Origin: Streptomyces sp. NBC_01142
GTDB lineage: Bacteria > Actinomycetota > Actinomycetes > Streptomycetales > Streptomycetaceae
Direction of reading: 5' to 3'
Length of the DNA stretch: 64,000 nucleotides
NCBI RefSeq assembly: GCF_026341125.1
Contig: NZ_JAPEOR010000002.1
Coordinates: 2,740,501 to 2,804,500, forward strand
Part shown: positions 44,454 to 52,866 of the stretch, piece by piece
Layout of the letters: each line of letters starts with the position of its first letter
How positions within the stretch are numbered: the first letter of the stretch is position 1
Program-made: the position numbers and the translations under genes
The notes under the pieces: generated by a model
What the model saw: only the letters and a program-made list of their open reading frames with translations
What the model was told of the DNA's origin: nothing
Database searches by the model: none

Positions 44454-45409
44454 ACCACGGGCTCCTGCGCCGCCGCCGTGTCCCCCGCCAGCAGCTCCGC
44501 GTCCAGCGGCACATTGCGCTTGACCAGCGCCAGCGCGATCGGGCCGAGTTCGTGATGGCGGGCGGACGTGGTGATGAAGCCCAGCTGGCGGCCGTCCTCG
44601 CCGTCCGCGGCGAGCCGGACCGGGGTGCCGTGGCCCGGCAGGTGCACCTCGCTGCCGTCCAGGTGCAGAAAGACCAGGCGGCGCGGCGGCTTCCCCAGGT
44701 TGTGGACGCGCGCGACGGTCTCCTGACCGCGGTAGCAGCCCTTCTGGAGATGGACCGCGCTGCCGATCCAGCCCAGCTCGTGCGGGATGGTGCGGTGGTC
44801 GGTCTCGAAACCGACGCGGGGGCGGTGGCTCTCGATCCGCAGCGCCTCGTAGGCCAGGATCCCGGCGGCCGGGCCGCTCTGGGCGGCGTACGACTCGAGG
44901 TCGGCGCGCGGCAGGAACAGATCGCGGCCGTGCGGGGTCTCCCGTACGACCACGCCCTCCGGCACCTCGGCGATGGAGCCCGCGGGCAGGTGTACGACCG
45001 CGAACTCCTCTGTGCGATCCGCCACTTCGACCCGGTAGAAGAACTTCATCGACTCCAGATAGCCGATCAGCGCCTCCTGCGTACCGGGCTCGACATGGGC
45101 CCAGACGGTCTCGCCGTCGTCGACGAGATAGAGGGCGTGCTCGATATGGCCGTGCGCGGACAGGATCAGCGCCTCGGTCGCCTGCCCCACGGGGAGGTCG
45201 CTCACATGCTGGGTCAGCAACAGGTGCAGCCAGCTCAGCCGGTCGTCGCCGGTGACGGAGACGACACCGCGGTGCGAGAGATCGACAAGGCCGGTGCCGT
45301 CCGCGAGAGCGCGCTGCTCGCGAAACAGATCGCCGTAGTGCGCAGCGACTCCTTCGTCACGTCCTTCGGCAGCGACGGCACCGGGCAGCAACAGCAGGGG
45401 GCTCTTCAT
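44444..45409 (-). CDS. YgfZ/GcvT-family folate-binding iron-sulfur assembly protein
   Basis: The 321-residue protein has the GcvT-like tetrahydrofolate-binding fold and the diagnostic YgfZ motif QKGCYRGQE (K-G-C-Y-X-G-Q-E). YgfZ proteins aid repair or assembly of Fe-S enzymes such as MiaB. I start at MKSPLLLLPG (45409). It ends inside a tandem-repeat array and lies just downstream of nur on the same strand (10 bp), so the two may form an operon. Confidence 0.9.
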   Translation of the reverse strand: MKSPLLLLPGAVAAEGRDEGVAAHYGDLFREQRALADGTGLVDLSHRGVVSVTGDDRLSWLHLLLTQHVSDLPVGQATEALILSAHGHIEHALYLVDDGETVWAHVEPGTQEALIGYLESMKFFYRVEVADRTEEFAVVHLPAGSIAEVPEGVVVRETPHGRDLFLPRADLESYAAQSGPAAGILAYEALRIESHRPRVGFETDHRTIPHELGWIGSAVHLQKGCYRGQETVARVHNLGKPPRRLVFLHLDGSEVHLPGHGTPVRLAADGEDGRQLGFITTSARHHELGPIALALVKRNVPLDAELLAGDTAAAQEPVVEP

Positions 45410-45419
45410 GCCGTCCAGC

Positions 45420-45857
45420 CTACGACCCGGTAGTTGAAGCATCCGCGGCGCACTTCTTACAGCGGCCGAAGATCGCGAAGTGCTTCATGTCCGTCTCGAA
45501 ACCGAAGGTCTCGCGCAGCTTCGCGGTGAAGTCCGCGGCGACGCCGACATCCGCCTCGATCACGTTCGTACAGTCCCGGCAGACCAGGTGTATGTGGTGG
45601 TGGCGGTCGGCGAGATGGTAGGTCGGGGCGCCGTGGCCGAGGTGGGCGTGCGAGACCAGGCCCAGCTCCTCCAGGAGCTCCAAGGTCCGGTAGACGGTGG
45701 AGACGTTCACCCCGGACGCGGTCTTGCGCACTTCGGAGAGGATGTCGTCGGGGGTCGCGTGCTCAAGCGTGTCGACGGCCTCGAGGACAAGCTGCCGCTG
45801 CGGGGTCAGCCGGTAGCCGCGCTGCCGCAGATCGCTCTTCCAGTCGATGCTCACCAC
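45420..45857 (-). CDS. nur: Nickel-uptake regulator Nur (Fur family)
   Basis: The 145-residue Fur-family regulator is nearly identical in sequence style to Streptomyces Nur. The nickel-site ligands His33, His86, His88 and His90 are present in EHATPDD and RHHHIHL, and two C-X-X-C pairs (CRDC and CKKC) near the C-terminus bind a structural metal. Nur represses nickel uptake and the Fe-superoxide dismutase gene when nickel is sufficient. The start is GTG 45857 (the protein begins MVSIDWKSDL), as in known Nur proteins; an upstream ATG would add 7 residues. Confidence 0.93.
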   Translation of the reverse strand: MVSIDWKSDLRQRGYRLTPQRQLVLEAVDTLEHATPDDILSEVRKTASGVNVSTVYRTLELLEELGLVSHAHLGHGAPTYHLADRHHHIHLVCRDCTNVIEADVGVAADFTAKLRETFGFETDMKHFAIFGRCKKCAADASTTGS

Positions 45858-46005
45858 GCCCCCAGTGTAGGCAGGCACCCTGGCCGCCGGGGCGGTTGTG
45901 GGCGTGTTCCTGCCACTGGGGGCGCAGAAGGCTTCGAAGTGCGTGCGCTCGGCGTTGTGCTCGGCGTTGCGTGCAGATGCCGGGGTTACGTGAGGAGGCC
46001 GGAGG

Positions 46006-46578
46006 CTACTTGAAGAAGGCGATGCCGTCGTCGGGGAGGTCGCCGAGGTCCTTGGCCCACGCCTCGACCTGCTCCGCGGAGACGACCTTCTTCAGATGCG
46101 CCGACATGTACGGCCGCAGCGGGATCTCCGGAGTGGACTTCTCGCCCACCCACATCAGGTCGCTCTTCACATAGCCGTAGAGCCGCTTGCCACCGCTGTA
46201 CGGGCCGGAGGCCGCGGTGCGCGCCACCGCGTCCGTCACCAGGTCGATCTGCGGCTTCTGGTCGGCGAGCTCGCCGTACCAGATCTCCACGACGCCCTGG
46301 TCACGCACCATGACGATCTCGACCTTGCGGTCGGAGTCGATACGCCAGTAGCCGGACTCGGACTCCAGGGGGCGCACCTTCTTGCCCTCGGCGTCGAGCA
46401 CCCAGGAGTGCGAGACGTACTCGAGGAAGTCCCGCCCGTCGTGGCTGAAGGTGACCTCCTGGCCGAAGTTGCACTTCTCGGCGCCGGGAAAGTCGGAAAC
46501 GCCCACACCCTCCCAGGTACCGAGAAGGAAGGCGAGGGGGACGAGGTCCGGGTTCAGGTCGGACGGAATCTCGATCAT
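46006..46578 (-). CDS. Nitrobindin-like heme-binding beta-barrel protein
   Basis: The 190-residue protein of the FABP-like/nitrobindin family (DUF1794) has the N-terminal GTWEGVG motif that shapes the barrel. In nitrobindins a C-terminal His binds heme and the ferric form scavenges peroxynitrite. Here the His in MSAHLKKV is the only candidate in that region, so heme binding is uncertain. Single gene; the small membrane protein gene lies 37 bp upstream on the same strand. Confidence 0.85.
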   Translation of the reverse strand: MIEIPSDLNPDLVPLAFLLGTWEGVGVSDFPGAEKCNFGQEVTFSHDGRDFLEYVSHSWVLDAEGKKVRPLESESGYWRIDSDRKVEIVMVRDQGVVEIWYGELADQKPQIDLVTDAVARTAASGPYSGGKRLYGYVKSDLMWVGEKSTPEIPLRPYMSAHLKKVVSAEQVEAWAKDLGDLPDDGIAFFK

Positions 46579-46615
46579 GAGCAGCTCTGTCGATCCGTAG
46601 GGAGACGAGTGGTGA

Positions 46616-46714
46616 TTAGCGCTGGCCCTGGTACAGCTTCTTCACGGCCAGTCCGGTGAAGGCGAGGACGCCGACGCAGACCAGGACCAGCAGGGCTTCG
46701 AAGAAAACGATCAC
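46616..46714 (-). CDS. 32-residue single-pass membrane protein
   Basis: GTG at 46712-46714 follows GAGGAG at proper spacing. The product begins VIVFFEALLVLVCVGVLAFT, forms one transmembrane helix, and ends LAVKKLYQGQR with a positive C-terminus. Orthologues of such short proteins beside the nitrobindin gene are common in Streptomyces. Function is unknown; it may be a membrane-anchored regulator or assembly factor. Confidence 0.7.
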   Translation of the reverse strand: MIVFFEALLVLVCVGVLAFTGLAVKKLYQGQR

Positions 46715-46993
46715 GGGAGTGCTCCTCGAATGAGCGTGAAGGCAGAACGGGCCGGGGCCCCAGCTTAATAGGCTGGGGCCCCGGCTCTCTCTGTGAGGTC
46801 GGCCCAGCAGCTGGTTCCGGAGGATCGGCGTCTGCGGGGAGCCGAAGCCGTACGACGCGCAGCAGGTCCGGCAGGCGCACGTCCTGGCCCGGGACACCCT
46901 CGCGCCGGTCGGCCACGCCAAGAAGGACGGCGCGGCCGAGGTCCCCTTCCAGCAGACGGGGCCGTCGTCACGCCGCGCATTACAGTTCGGCAT

Positions 46994-47356
46994 ATGGCGA
47001 AGAAGCTCGTGATCAAGGTGACCGCCGGGACCGATGCACCCGAGCGCTGCTCACAGGCCTTTACGGTGGCGGCGGTTGCCGTGGCCAGCGGCGTGGAGGT
47101 CTCGCTCTGGCTGACCGGCGAGTCCGCGTGGTTCGCACTGCCGGGCCGCGCGGCCGAGTTCGAGCTGCCGCATGCCGCGCCGCTGCCCGATCTGCTCGAC
47201 TCGATCCGGGCGGCCGGGCTGATCACCCTCTGCACGCAGTGCGCGGCCCGTCGCGACATCACCGAGAAGGACGTGCTGGACGGCGTACGGATCGCGGGTG
47301 CCCAGGTCTTCGTCAGCGAGATCATGGCGGACGGCGTCCAGGCTCTCGTCTACTGA
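46994..47356 (+). CDS. DsrE-family protein
   Basis: The 120-residue protein has the DsrE/DsrF-like fold: KLVIKVTAGTDAPERCSQAF then the helix-strand VAAVAVASGVEVSLWLTGES, and the CTQCAARRDI segment with two Cys in a sulfur-relay-like position. Members take part in intracellular sulfur transfer. Nearby sulfur genes (DUF1416, SseA) support a sulfur role. The start ATG lies after CATTACAGTTCGGCAT with a weak ribosome site. Confidence 0.82.
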   Translation: MAKKLVIKVTAGTDAPERCSQAFTVAAVAVASGVEVSLWLTGESAWFALPGRAAEFELPHAAPLPDLLDSIRAAGLITLCTQCAARRDITEKDVLDGVRIAGAQVFVSEIMADGVQALVY

Positions 47357-47369
47357 CACCTGACACGCC

Positions 47370-47633
47370 TCAGGGCTGGCGGCGCTTCTTGCCGTCCAGC
47401 TCGTCCCACCACTCGTCGGACTTCGGATCCCCGGACGGATCGTCCCACCAGCGGTCGTCGGGCCCGCGCGCATTGGCGAGCATCGCGGCCAGCGGCGGGA
47501 TGACCATGGCGACGACGCACATGCCGACGGCGACGGGTATCGACCAGAGACGTACGAAACCCCAGGCGGAGACGAAGAGGAAGACGCATCCGCCCATCAT
47601 CAGGAAGTACCGGCGCCGGCGCCGCTCGTACAT
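47370..47633 (-). CDS. DUF3099 family membrane protein
   Basis: The 87-residue protein has two hydrophobic segments (YFLMMGGCVFLFVSAWGFV and IPVAVGMCVVAMVIPPLAAM) flanked by Arg-rich and acidic ends (RWWDDPSGDPKSDEWWDEL). Function is unknown. ATG at 47633 is used because upstream codons to 47711 include the promoter region. It faces the DsrE gene. Confidence 0.8.
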   Translation of the reverse strand: MYERRRRRYFLMMGGCVFLFVSAWGFVRLWSIPVAVGMCVVAMVIPPLAAMLANARGPDDRWWDDPSGDPKSDEWWDELDGKKRRQP

Positions 47634-47816
47634 GTCTCCAGCGTACGACCGAAGGGCCGCACCCCTACCAGTGAGCGTCCAACCCCTGGGGTGCGGCCCT
47701 GCGGCCGGCAAACAGAGCTACGAGCTGCGTGGGATCCGACGGACAGAGTCCGGCGCAGCGGCTCGAAGCCCGGGACGCGCCCCCCGCACCGAACGGTGCG
47801 AGGGGGCGTCGAAAAC

Positions 47817-48104
47817 TCAGACGGCGATCGCGACCTCGGCGAGGCCGCCCGTCTGCGCGACGACCGTACGGTCCGCCGTGCCACCCGGGACGAGTGCGCG
47901 CACCGTCCACGTGCCCTCGGCCGCGTAGAAGCGGAACTGTCCGGTCGCCGAGGTCGGGACCTCGGCGGTGAACTCGCCGGTCGAGTCCAGCAGGCGGACG
48001 TAGCCGGTGACGGGCTCGCCGTCGCGGGTCACGCTGCCCTGGATGGTGGTCTCACCGGGCTTGATCGTCGAAGCGTCGGGGCCGCCGGCCTGTGCTCCAC
48101 ACAT
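47817..48104 (-). CDS. DUF1416 family protein
   Basis: The 95-residue beta-rich protein begins MCGAQAGGPDASTIKPGE and carries the IQGSVTRDGEPVTGYVRLLD and TGQFRFYAAEGTWTVRAL strands. In actinobacteria DUF1416 genes follow the rhodanese gene sseA, as here (31 bp after the sseA stop, same strand). Its role is unknown; the fold may be Ig-like and the conserved N-terminal Cys may accept sulfur. Confidence 0.85.
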   Translation of the reverse strand: MCGAQAGGPDASTIKPGETTIQGSVTRDGEPVTGYVRLLDSTGEFTAEVPTSATGQFRFYAAEGTWTVRALVPGGTADRTVVAQTGGLAEVAIAV

Positions 48105-48135
48105 AGGGGTAGTCCTTCGGGGTCGGGAGGAGGGG

Positions 48136-48975
48136 TTACTTGCTGGCGCCGAGCTCGATCGGCACGCCGACGAGGGAGCCGTACTCGGTCCACGAGCCGT
48201 CGTAGTTCTTGACGTTCTCCTGGCCGAGCAGCTGGTGCAGGACGAACCAGGTCAGCGCGGAGCGCTCGCCGATGCGGCAGTAGGCGATGGTGTCCTTCGA
48301 CAGATCGACCTGCTCGGCCTCGTAGAGGGCCTTGAGCTCGTCGTCCGACTTGAAGGTGCCGTCGTCGTTGGCGTTCTTGGACCAGGGGATGTTGCGCGCG
48401 CTCGGCACGTGGCCGGGGCGCTGCGACTGCTCCTGCGGCAGGTGGGCAGGGGCGAGCAGCTTGCCGCTGAACTCGTCGGGCGACCGGACGTCGACGATGT
48501 TCAGGTTGCCGATCGCGGCCACGACCTCGTCACGGAAGGCACGGATCGAGGTGTCCTGGGGCTTGGCCTTGTACTCCGTCGCGGCGCGCTGCGGCACCTC
48601 GGCGACCAGGTCGCGGGAGTCGAGCTCCCACTTCTTGCGACCGCCGTCGAGCAGCTTGACGCTGTCGTGGCCGTAGAGCTTGAAGTACCAGTAGGCGTAC
48701 GAGGCGAACCAGTTGTTGTTGCCGCCGTAGAGGACGACGAGGTCGTCGTTGGCGATGCCCTTCGCGGAGAGGAGCTTCTCGAAGCCCTCCTGGTCCACGA
48801 AGTCGCGGCGGACCGGGTCCTGGAGGTCGGCCTTCCAGTCGATCCGTACGGCGTTCTTGATGTGGTTCTTCTCGTACGCCGAGGTGTCTTCGTCAACCTC
48901 GACGATAACGACCTTCGGGTCGTCGATGTGGGCCTCGACCCAGTCGGCGTCTACCAGGACGTCGCTGCGGCTCAT
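48136..48975 (-). CDS. sseA: Thiosulfate sulfurtransferase (rhodanese) SseA-like
   Basis: The 279-residue protein has two rhodanese domains. The catalytic Cys lies in the second domain loop AYCRIGERSALTW, and EVDEDTSAYEKNHIKNAVRI is the N-terminal CDC25-like box. It transfers sulfane sulfur from thiosulfate or 3-mercaptopyruvate to thiol acceptors. The leader peptide 139 bp upstream suggests control by cysteine supply. It is cotranscribed with DUF1416. Confidence 0.92.
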   Translation of the reverse strand: MSRSDVLVDADWVEAHIDDPKVVIVEVDEDTSAYEKNHIKNAVRIDWKADLQDPVRRDFVDQEGFEKLLSAKGIANDDLVVLYGGNNNWFASYAYWYFKLYGHDSVKLLDGGRKKWELDSRDLVAEVPQRAATEYKAKPQDTSIRAFRDEVVAAIGNLNIVDVRSPDEFSGKLLAPAHLPQEQSQRPGHVPSARNIPWSKNANDDGTFKSDDELKALYEAEQVDLSKDTIAYCRIGERSALTWFVLHQLLGQENVKNYDGSWTEYGSLVGVPIELGASK

Positions 48976-49113
48976 GCGCTTTCTCCTCCGGGGCAGTGTG
49001 CGGCGGGTGGTGCGAAGAGAGGTGTGCGGGGTACGCGGAACGCGCGGCGTACGTGCACGGTGGCCCTGACAAACGGTCGAAGGGCCCGGGGGATACGGAA
49101 GTCGAGCTCCCGC

Positions 49114-49194
49114 TCAGAAGGTGCGACAGAGCATGGCGGCGACGCGGCACAGGTCTACTGCCCGCCGCTTCGTGAGATCCGCCTGTCGCTTCAT
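49114..49194 (-). CDS. 26-residue Cys-containing putative leader peptide upstream of sseA
   Basis: The reading frame starts at ATG 49194 and its peptide begins MKRQADLTKRRAVDLCRVAA and ends MLCRTF. Short peptides ending in LCR-type Cys pairs are known upstream of sulfur genes in Streptomyces and are described as putative attenuation leaders. The two Cys codons near the end could stall ribosomes when cysteinyl-tRNA is low. It lies 139 bp upstream of sseA on the same strand. Confidence 0.8.
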   Translation of the reverse strand: MKRQADLTKRRAVDLCRVAAMLCRTF

Positions 49195-49537
49195 GCGTCC
49201 GATCGTAGGGACGAAACGACGACAATGTCACCGGCGTGTCGCATACTGAGACGCGATCGTCCACTATGCGGGACGGATGGGTGCCCCGGACGGCCCCTCC
49301 CCGTTTCCCCGGTGGTCTGCGCGCTTCTGCCTTCTGCTCAGCGGACTCGGCCGTCTCAGCATGTGGCCGGGCGGACGCGGAAGGCGGTCCGGGGCGGACA
49401 CGGAAGGGGCGGTCCGGGCAGGCAGGGAAAGCGGTCCGCGCCTGTCGCGCCCGGCGGGCCATGCGCGCCATGCGTGGCAGGCGCGGCAGGCACGGCAGGC
49501 ACGGCAGGCGCGGCAGGCCGGGCGCGGTGGAAAGCGG
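49195..49537. other. Gene-free stretch between the leader peptide and the DUF2993 gene
   Basis: No credible gene. It contains a five-copy 9-bp tandem repeat (49476-49520) and a degenerate GCGGTCCG repeat at 49381-49437. The upstream part of the leader peptide gene and its promoter must lie at its left end. Confidence 0.5.
49476..49520. repeat. Five-copy 9-bp tandem repeat (GGCAGGCGC/GGCAGGCAC)
   Basis: Units at 49476, 49485, 49494, 49503 and 49512 are perfectly in register. It ends 17 bp from the DUF2993 stop codon. Confidence 0.88.
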
Positions 49538-50227
49538 TTATCCGGCGAGCGCGACGTCCTTGCCGGTGACGGTGAAGACGACGCCGTCGGACTTCGCCTC
49601 GACCTTCTCGAGCTTCAGCCCGGTCGGCAGTCCGCCGATCTGGCGGTCGAAGTCGGTCTTCTTGCGAATCAGGTTCTCGAGCCCCGGGATGTCCTCACCC
49701 GGGACCTTGTCCGCCCGTACCCGGATCGTGTCGCCGTCGACGAGGCTGACGGTGGAGAAGACGCTGCGCGTGACCGTCCGGCCGAGGATCTCGGCGGTGC
49801 CGGTGACCTTGAGCTTGCCGTTCTGCCCGTAGGCGACGGTGACACCGTCGTCCGAGGCCTTGGTGAGGTCCTCGTAGGAGATCCGGGCGGTGCCCTCGGC
49901 ACGGGCGGCGGTGGCGCTGGAGTAGCCCTCACCCAGGCGCACTTGGAAGAGATCGGCGGACATCTCGCTGATCCGCACCATGCGGCCGGCGGCGCTCGTC
50001 TCGATCCCGGTCAACTCGATCCCGACCTCGTCGAGTTCCTTGCCCGCAACCTGGGTCAGGAAGGGGAAGCCCTTGATGGAGACCTCCGTCGAACCGGCCG
50101 TCCCCTGCTGGAACTTGATGCGGTCCGCTGCCTTGGACTCGGCCATGTTGACCGCGATCCGGTCCACGGCGACGAAAATGCCGCCGAGGATCACAGCGAT
50201 GATCAGCAGTATTCGCAGTGCACGCAT
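49538..50227 (-). CDS. DUF2993 (LmeA-like) phospholipid-binding membrane protein
   Basis: The 229-residue protein begins with a membrane anchor (RALRILLIIAVILGGIFVAV). A beta-rich DUF2993 body follows, with IKGFPFLTQVAGKELDEVGI and IRKKTDFDRQIGGLPTGLKL. Mycobacterial LmeA takes part in phosphatidylinositol mannoside elongation and binds phospholipids. I start at ATG 50227 after GTTC-rich sequence. The gene is single and lies near a PI-PLC-like gene much further along, without direct linkage. Confidence 0.85.
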   Translation of the reverse strand: MRALRILLIIAVILGGIFVAVDRIAVNMAESKAADRIKFQQGTAGSTEVSIKGFPFLTQVAGKELDEVGIELTGIETSAAGRMVRISEMSADLFQVRLGEGYSSATAARAEGTARISYEDLTKASDDGVTVAYGQNGKLKVTGTAEILGRTVTRSVFSTVSLVDGDTIRVRADKVPGEDIPGLENLIRKKTDFDRQIGGLPTGLKLEKVEAKSDGVVFTVTGKDVALAG

Positions 50228-50350
50228 TGCTCGGTGTTCCCCCACCCTGGTGTATCCGGCCCCCGTGACGCCCGCGAGCCTAAACCAGTCCGGACGACGC
50301 CTCTTCGTAAATGATCGACGTCCGGGTGGGGGCTTTGGTTCCGGGCCGGG

Positions 50351-51499
50351 TCACACCAGGGCGCGGCCGATCAGATAGACCGCGGGCGCCGCGGCGGTCA
50401 GCGGCAGGGCCACACCCGCTGTCATGTGGACGAAGCGGGACGGGTAGTCGTAGCTGGCCACCCGCAGGCCGATCAGCGCACACCCGCCGGCGGCGAGGCC
50501 GAGCAGCGCGCCCTGCGGCCCGATGCCGGTCAGGCCGCCCGCCGCGATACCGGCCCCGGTTGCGGCCAGCAGCGACAGTACGACGGACGCGACGCCCGGC
50601 AGCGGCAGCGCGCGGGCCACGACGGCCACGGCGACGGCGATGCCGCCCACCACCACGGCGTCGGCGGCGGCCGCGAGATACCCGGTCGCGAGGACGGCGA
50701 GGGCGGCCGACGCGACGGTCGCCATCAGGCCGTACATCCGCTCGTCGGCGCCCGCCCGGCTGCGCAGCTGCAGTACGAGGGTGAGCAGTACCCAGACCCC
50801 GAGCGTGCCGATGATCGCGGCGGGGGCGTTCTCCCGGCCGACGGCGAGCAGTACGACGTCCGCGGCGAGGCCGCCCGCGAAGGCCAGCGCGATGCCCTGC
50901 CGGGCGGGCCACATGCCGTTCAGCCGGAACCATCCGGCGGCGGTGACGGCCTGCAGCAGAACGAGCGGTACGAGCAGGGCGTACTGGCCCACGGCCGCGC
51001 CGACGGCGAGCAGCAGTCCGAGAGCGGCGGTCAGCCCGGCGGGCTGCAGACCGGGCGCGATGATCGGCGAACGTCCCTCGGCGCGGGCGCGCTGGGCGTC
51101 GGTGATGCGGGCGTTGCCGAGGGTGGTGGGAGCGCTGTACCCGTCGGGCGCGGCGTCGGGCGCGGGGGCCGTGTCCACCGGGGCTGTCGGCGGCGGGTAC
51201 GCGTGCTGAGGCGGCAGATACGCGGTGTCCGCCGAGACGACAGGCTGCTGCGGCTGCGACTGCCCGTAGGGATGCTGCGGCTGCGGCTGTTCCGGCTGCA
51301 CGACCGGCTGGTACTGCGTGTCCCAGGTCTCGGCCTGCCAGGTCTGCGTCGCGCCGGGGTCGTGGAACGGCTGCTGGTGCGGCTGCTGATAGGCCTGCTG
51401 CTGCGGCTCCTGGTACTGCTGGTACTGCTGCTGCGGCTCCTGGTACGGCTGCTGCGGTTGCTGCGGTTGCCCGTACGGATACTGCTGATCGCTGCTCAT
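50351..51499 (-). CDS. Polytopic membrane protein with Gln/Pro-rich N-terminus
   Basis: The 382-residue protein begins with about 90 residues of Gln/Pro/Tyr-rich sequence (MSSDQQYPYGQPQQ), then a spacer, then about nine hydrophobic segments from PAGLTAALGLLLAVGAAVG to the C-terminus. It is cytoplasmic-membrane resident and has no recognised transport signature. I start at MSSDQQYPYG (51499) because the upstream in-frame residues are basic and unlike a protein N-terminus. The adjacent MoaD gene ends 10 bp upstream of its start. Confidence 0.75.
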   Translation of the reverse strand: MSSDQQYPYGQPQQPQQPYQEPQQQYQQYQEPQQQAYQQPHQQPFHDPGATQTWQAETWDTQYQPVVQPEQPQPQHPYGQSQPQQPVVSADTAYLPPQHAYPPPTAPVDTAPAPDAAPDGYSAPTTLGNARITDAQRARAEGRSPIIAPGLQPAGLTAALGLLLAVGAAVGQYALLVPLVLLQAVTAAGWFRLNGMWPARQGIALAFAGGLAADVVLLAVGRENAPAAIIGTLGVWVLLTLVLQLRSRAGADERMYGLMATVASAALAVLATGYLAAAADAVVVGGIAVAVAVVARALPLPGVASVVLSLLAATGAGIAAGGLTGIGPQGALLGLAAGGCALIGLRVASYDYPSRFVHMTAGVALPLTAAAPAVYLIGRALV

Positions 51500-51509
51500 G
51501 CTGTGCGGT

Positions 51510-51764
51510 TCACCCTCCTGCGAACGGCGGGAGCACCTCGACCGTGCCGCCCTCGGCAAGCCGTACGGTCTCATGGCCGCGGGTCCCGACGGGGTCACCG
51601 TCGATGAGGAACGAACACCGTTGCAGTACACGCGTCAGCTCCCCGGGGTGCCGTTCGCGTACCGCATCGAGCGCCTCGGCGAGCGTTCCCGCGGCGTACG
51701 GTTCCTCGGCGATCCCGGCTGCTGCCTTGGCCGCGGCCCAGTAGCGGATGGTTCCCGCTGCCAT
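51510..51764 (-). CDS. MoaD/ThiS-type sulfur carrier protein
   Basis: The 84-residue ubiquitin-fold protein ends with the obligatory diglycine (LPPFAGG) that is adenylated and thiocarboxylated. It has the TVRLAEGGTVEVLPPFAGG tail and a KAAAGIAEEPYAAGTLAEAL core. This is most likely the molybdopterin synthase small subunit, but a MoeB-like or MoaE gene is not adjacent. The ribosome site AGGAGTGCC lies just upstream of ATG 51764. Confidence 0.88.
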   Translation of the reverse strand: MAAGTIRYWAAAKAAAGIAEEPYAAGTLAEALDAVRERHPGELTRVLQRCSFLIDGDPVGTRGHETVRLAEGGTVEVLPPFAGG

Positions 51765-51807
51765 GGCGGCACTCCTTTCCTCGGCATTCGTCGGCTTCCA
51801 TGATGGG

Positions 51808-52647
51808 CTACTCGCCGGCCAGCCAGTCCGCGAGGCGGCCGAGCAGCTCGTCGTCCGCGGCGTTCTCGGCGTGGCCCATGCCCGGCTCCAGCCACAGCTC
51901 GGCCGGACCTGCCGCCGCCAGCATGCGCGGATGGTCCAGCGGGAAGTACGGATCCCGGTCGCCGTGGACGATGAGCAGCGGGGTCGGGGCGATGAGCGGG
52001 ACGGACTCGACCGGGGAGAGCGGGACCGGGTCCCATGACTCGTGGTGGATGCGGGTGCGGAGGCCGTAGCGGCCGACGATCCGGCCGAGCGGGCGGGTGA
52101 TGACCCAGTGCACGCGTCGCATCGGGGGCGTACCCCGGTAGTACCAGCGGGCGGGGGCGCTGACAGCGGCCACGGCATCGGTGCGCGCTTCTGTGCGCCC
52201 CCCGTGCATCGTGCCCTGCACCGCGCCCTGCGCGGCGTACATCGCCGCATGGCGGAGCACCACCGAGCCGCCCATCGAGAAGCCGACCGTCACCACCCGG
52301 GAGTGGCCGAGGGAACGCGCCCATGCCACCGCCGCGGCCAGGTCGAGCACCTCGCGGTCGCCGACCGTGGAGCGGCCGCCCGAGCCGCCATGACCTCGGA
52401 AGGAGAAGGTGACTACCGCTGCACGCTGTGCGAACACCTGCGCCGCGCGGCGTACGGCCGGGCGGTCCACGGACCCCGTGAAACCGTGCGCGACCACGAT
52501 CGCGGTACCCCCGGCACCTGCCGTACACGGCGCGTACACCGCCTCGATCCGGACGCCGTCGTCCGTACGGAGCAGGGTGCGGCGGGGTGCCGGCGTGAGC
52601 GAGGGAACAGATGATCTGCGGAAAGATCCCTCTGACACGGAACTCAT
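51808..52647 (-). CDS. Alpha/beta hydrolase
   Basis: The 279-residue protein has an alpha/beta hydrolase core: VVAHGFTGSVDRPAVRRA, nucleophile elbow VGFSMGGSVVL (G-X-S-X-G with Ser), an acid within HGDRDPYFPLD and a catalytic His in GHAENAADDE. It may act on esters or lipids. ATG 52647 follows CAGAATAACCCAC-type AT-rich DNA, a likely promoter. It is divergent from glnR by 219 bp. Confidence 0.87.
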   Translation of the reverse strand: MSSVSEGSFRRSSVPSLTPAPRRTLLRTDDGVRIEAVYAPCTAGAGGTAIVVAHGFTGSVDRPAVRRAAQVFAQRAAVVTFSFRGHGGSGGRSTVGDREVLDLAAAVAWARSLGHSRVVTVGFSMGGSVVLRHAAMYAAQGAVQGTMHGGRTEARTDAVAAVSAPARWYYRGTPPMRRVHWVITRPLGRIVGRYGLRTRIHHESWDPVPLSPVESVPLIAPTPLLIVHGDRDPYFPLDHPRMLAAAGPAELWLEPGMGHAENAADDELLGRLADWLAGE

Positions 52648-52866
52648 GTGGGTTATTCTGCTTGCAGAGGATCCGGGCAACGAAGCCCCCGGGTCCTTTT
52701 GTGTTTTCTGCCCGTTGTTACAGGCAGGTGAACGGCGGACCCAGGGCGCGGGGCCGCCACCGTACGAAGCAGTGCCGCAACGTCCTCGCAGGGACCGAGG
52801 AGGAACCGACGTTATGGGCGAGCGAACCGTGCACGACAGAAGGACGACCCGGGCAGGTGGGGCGCG

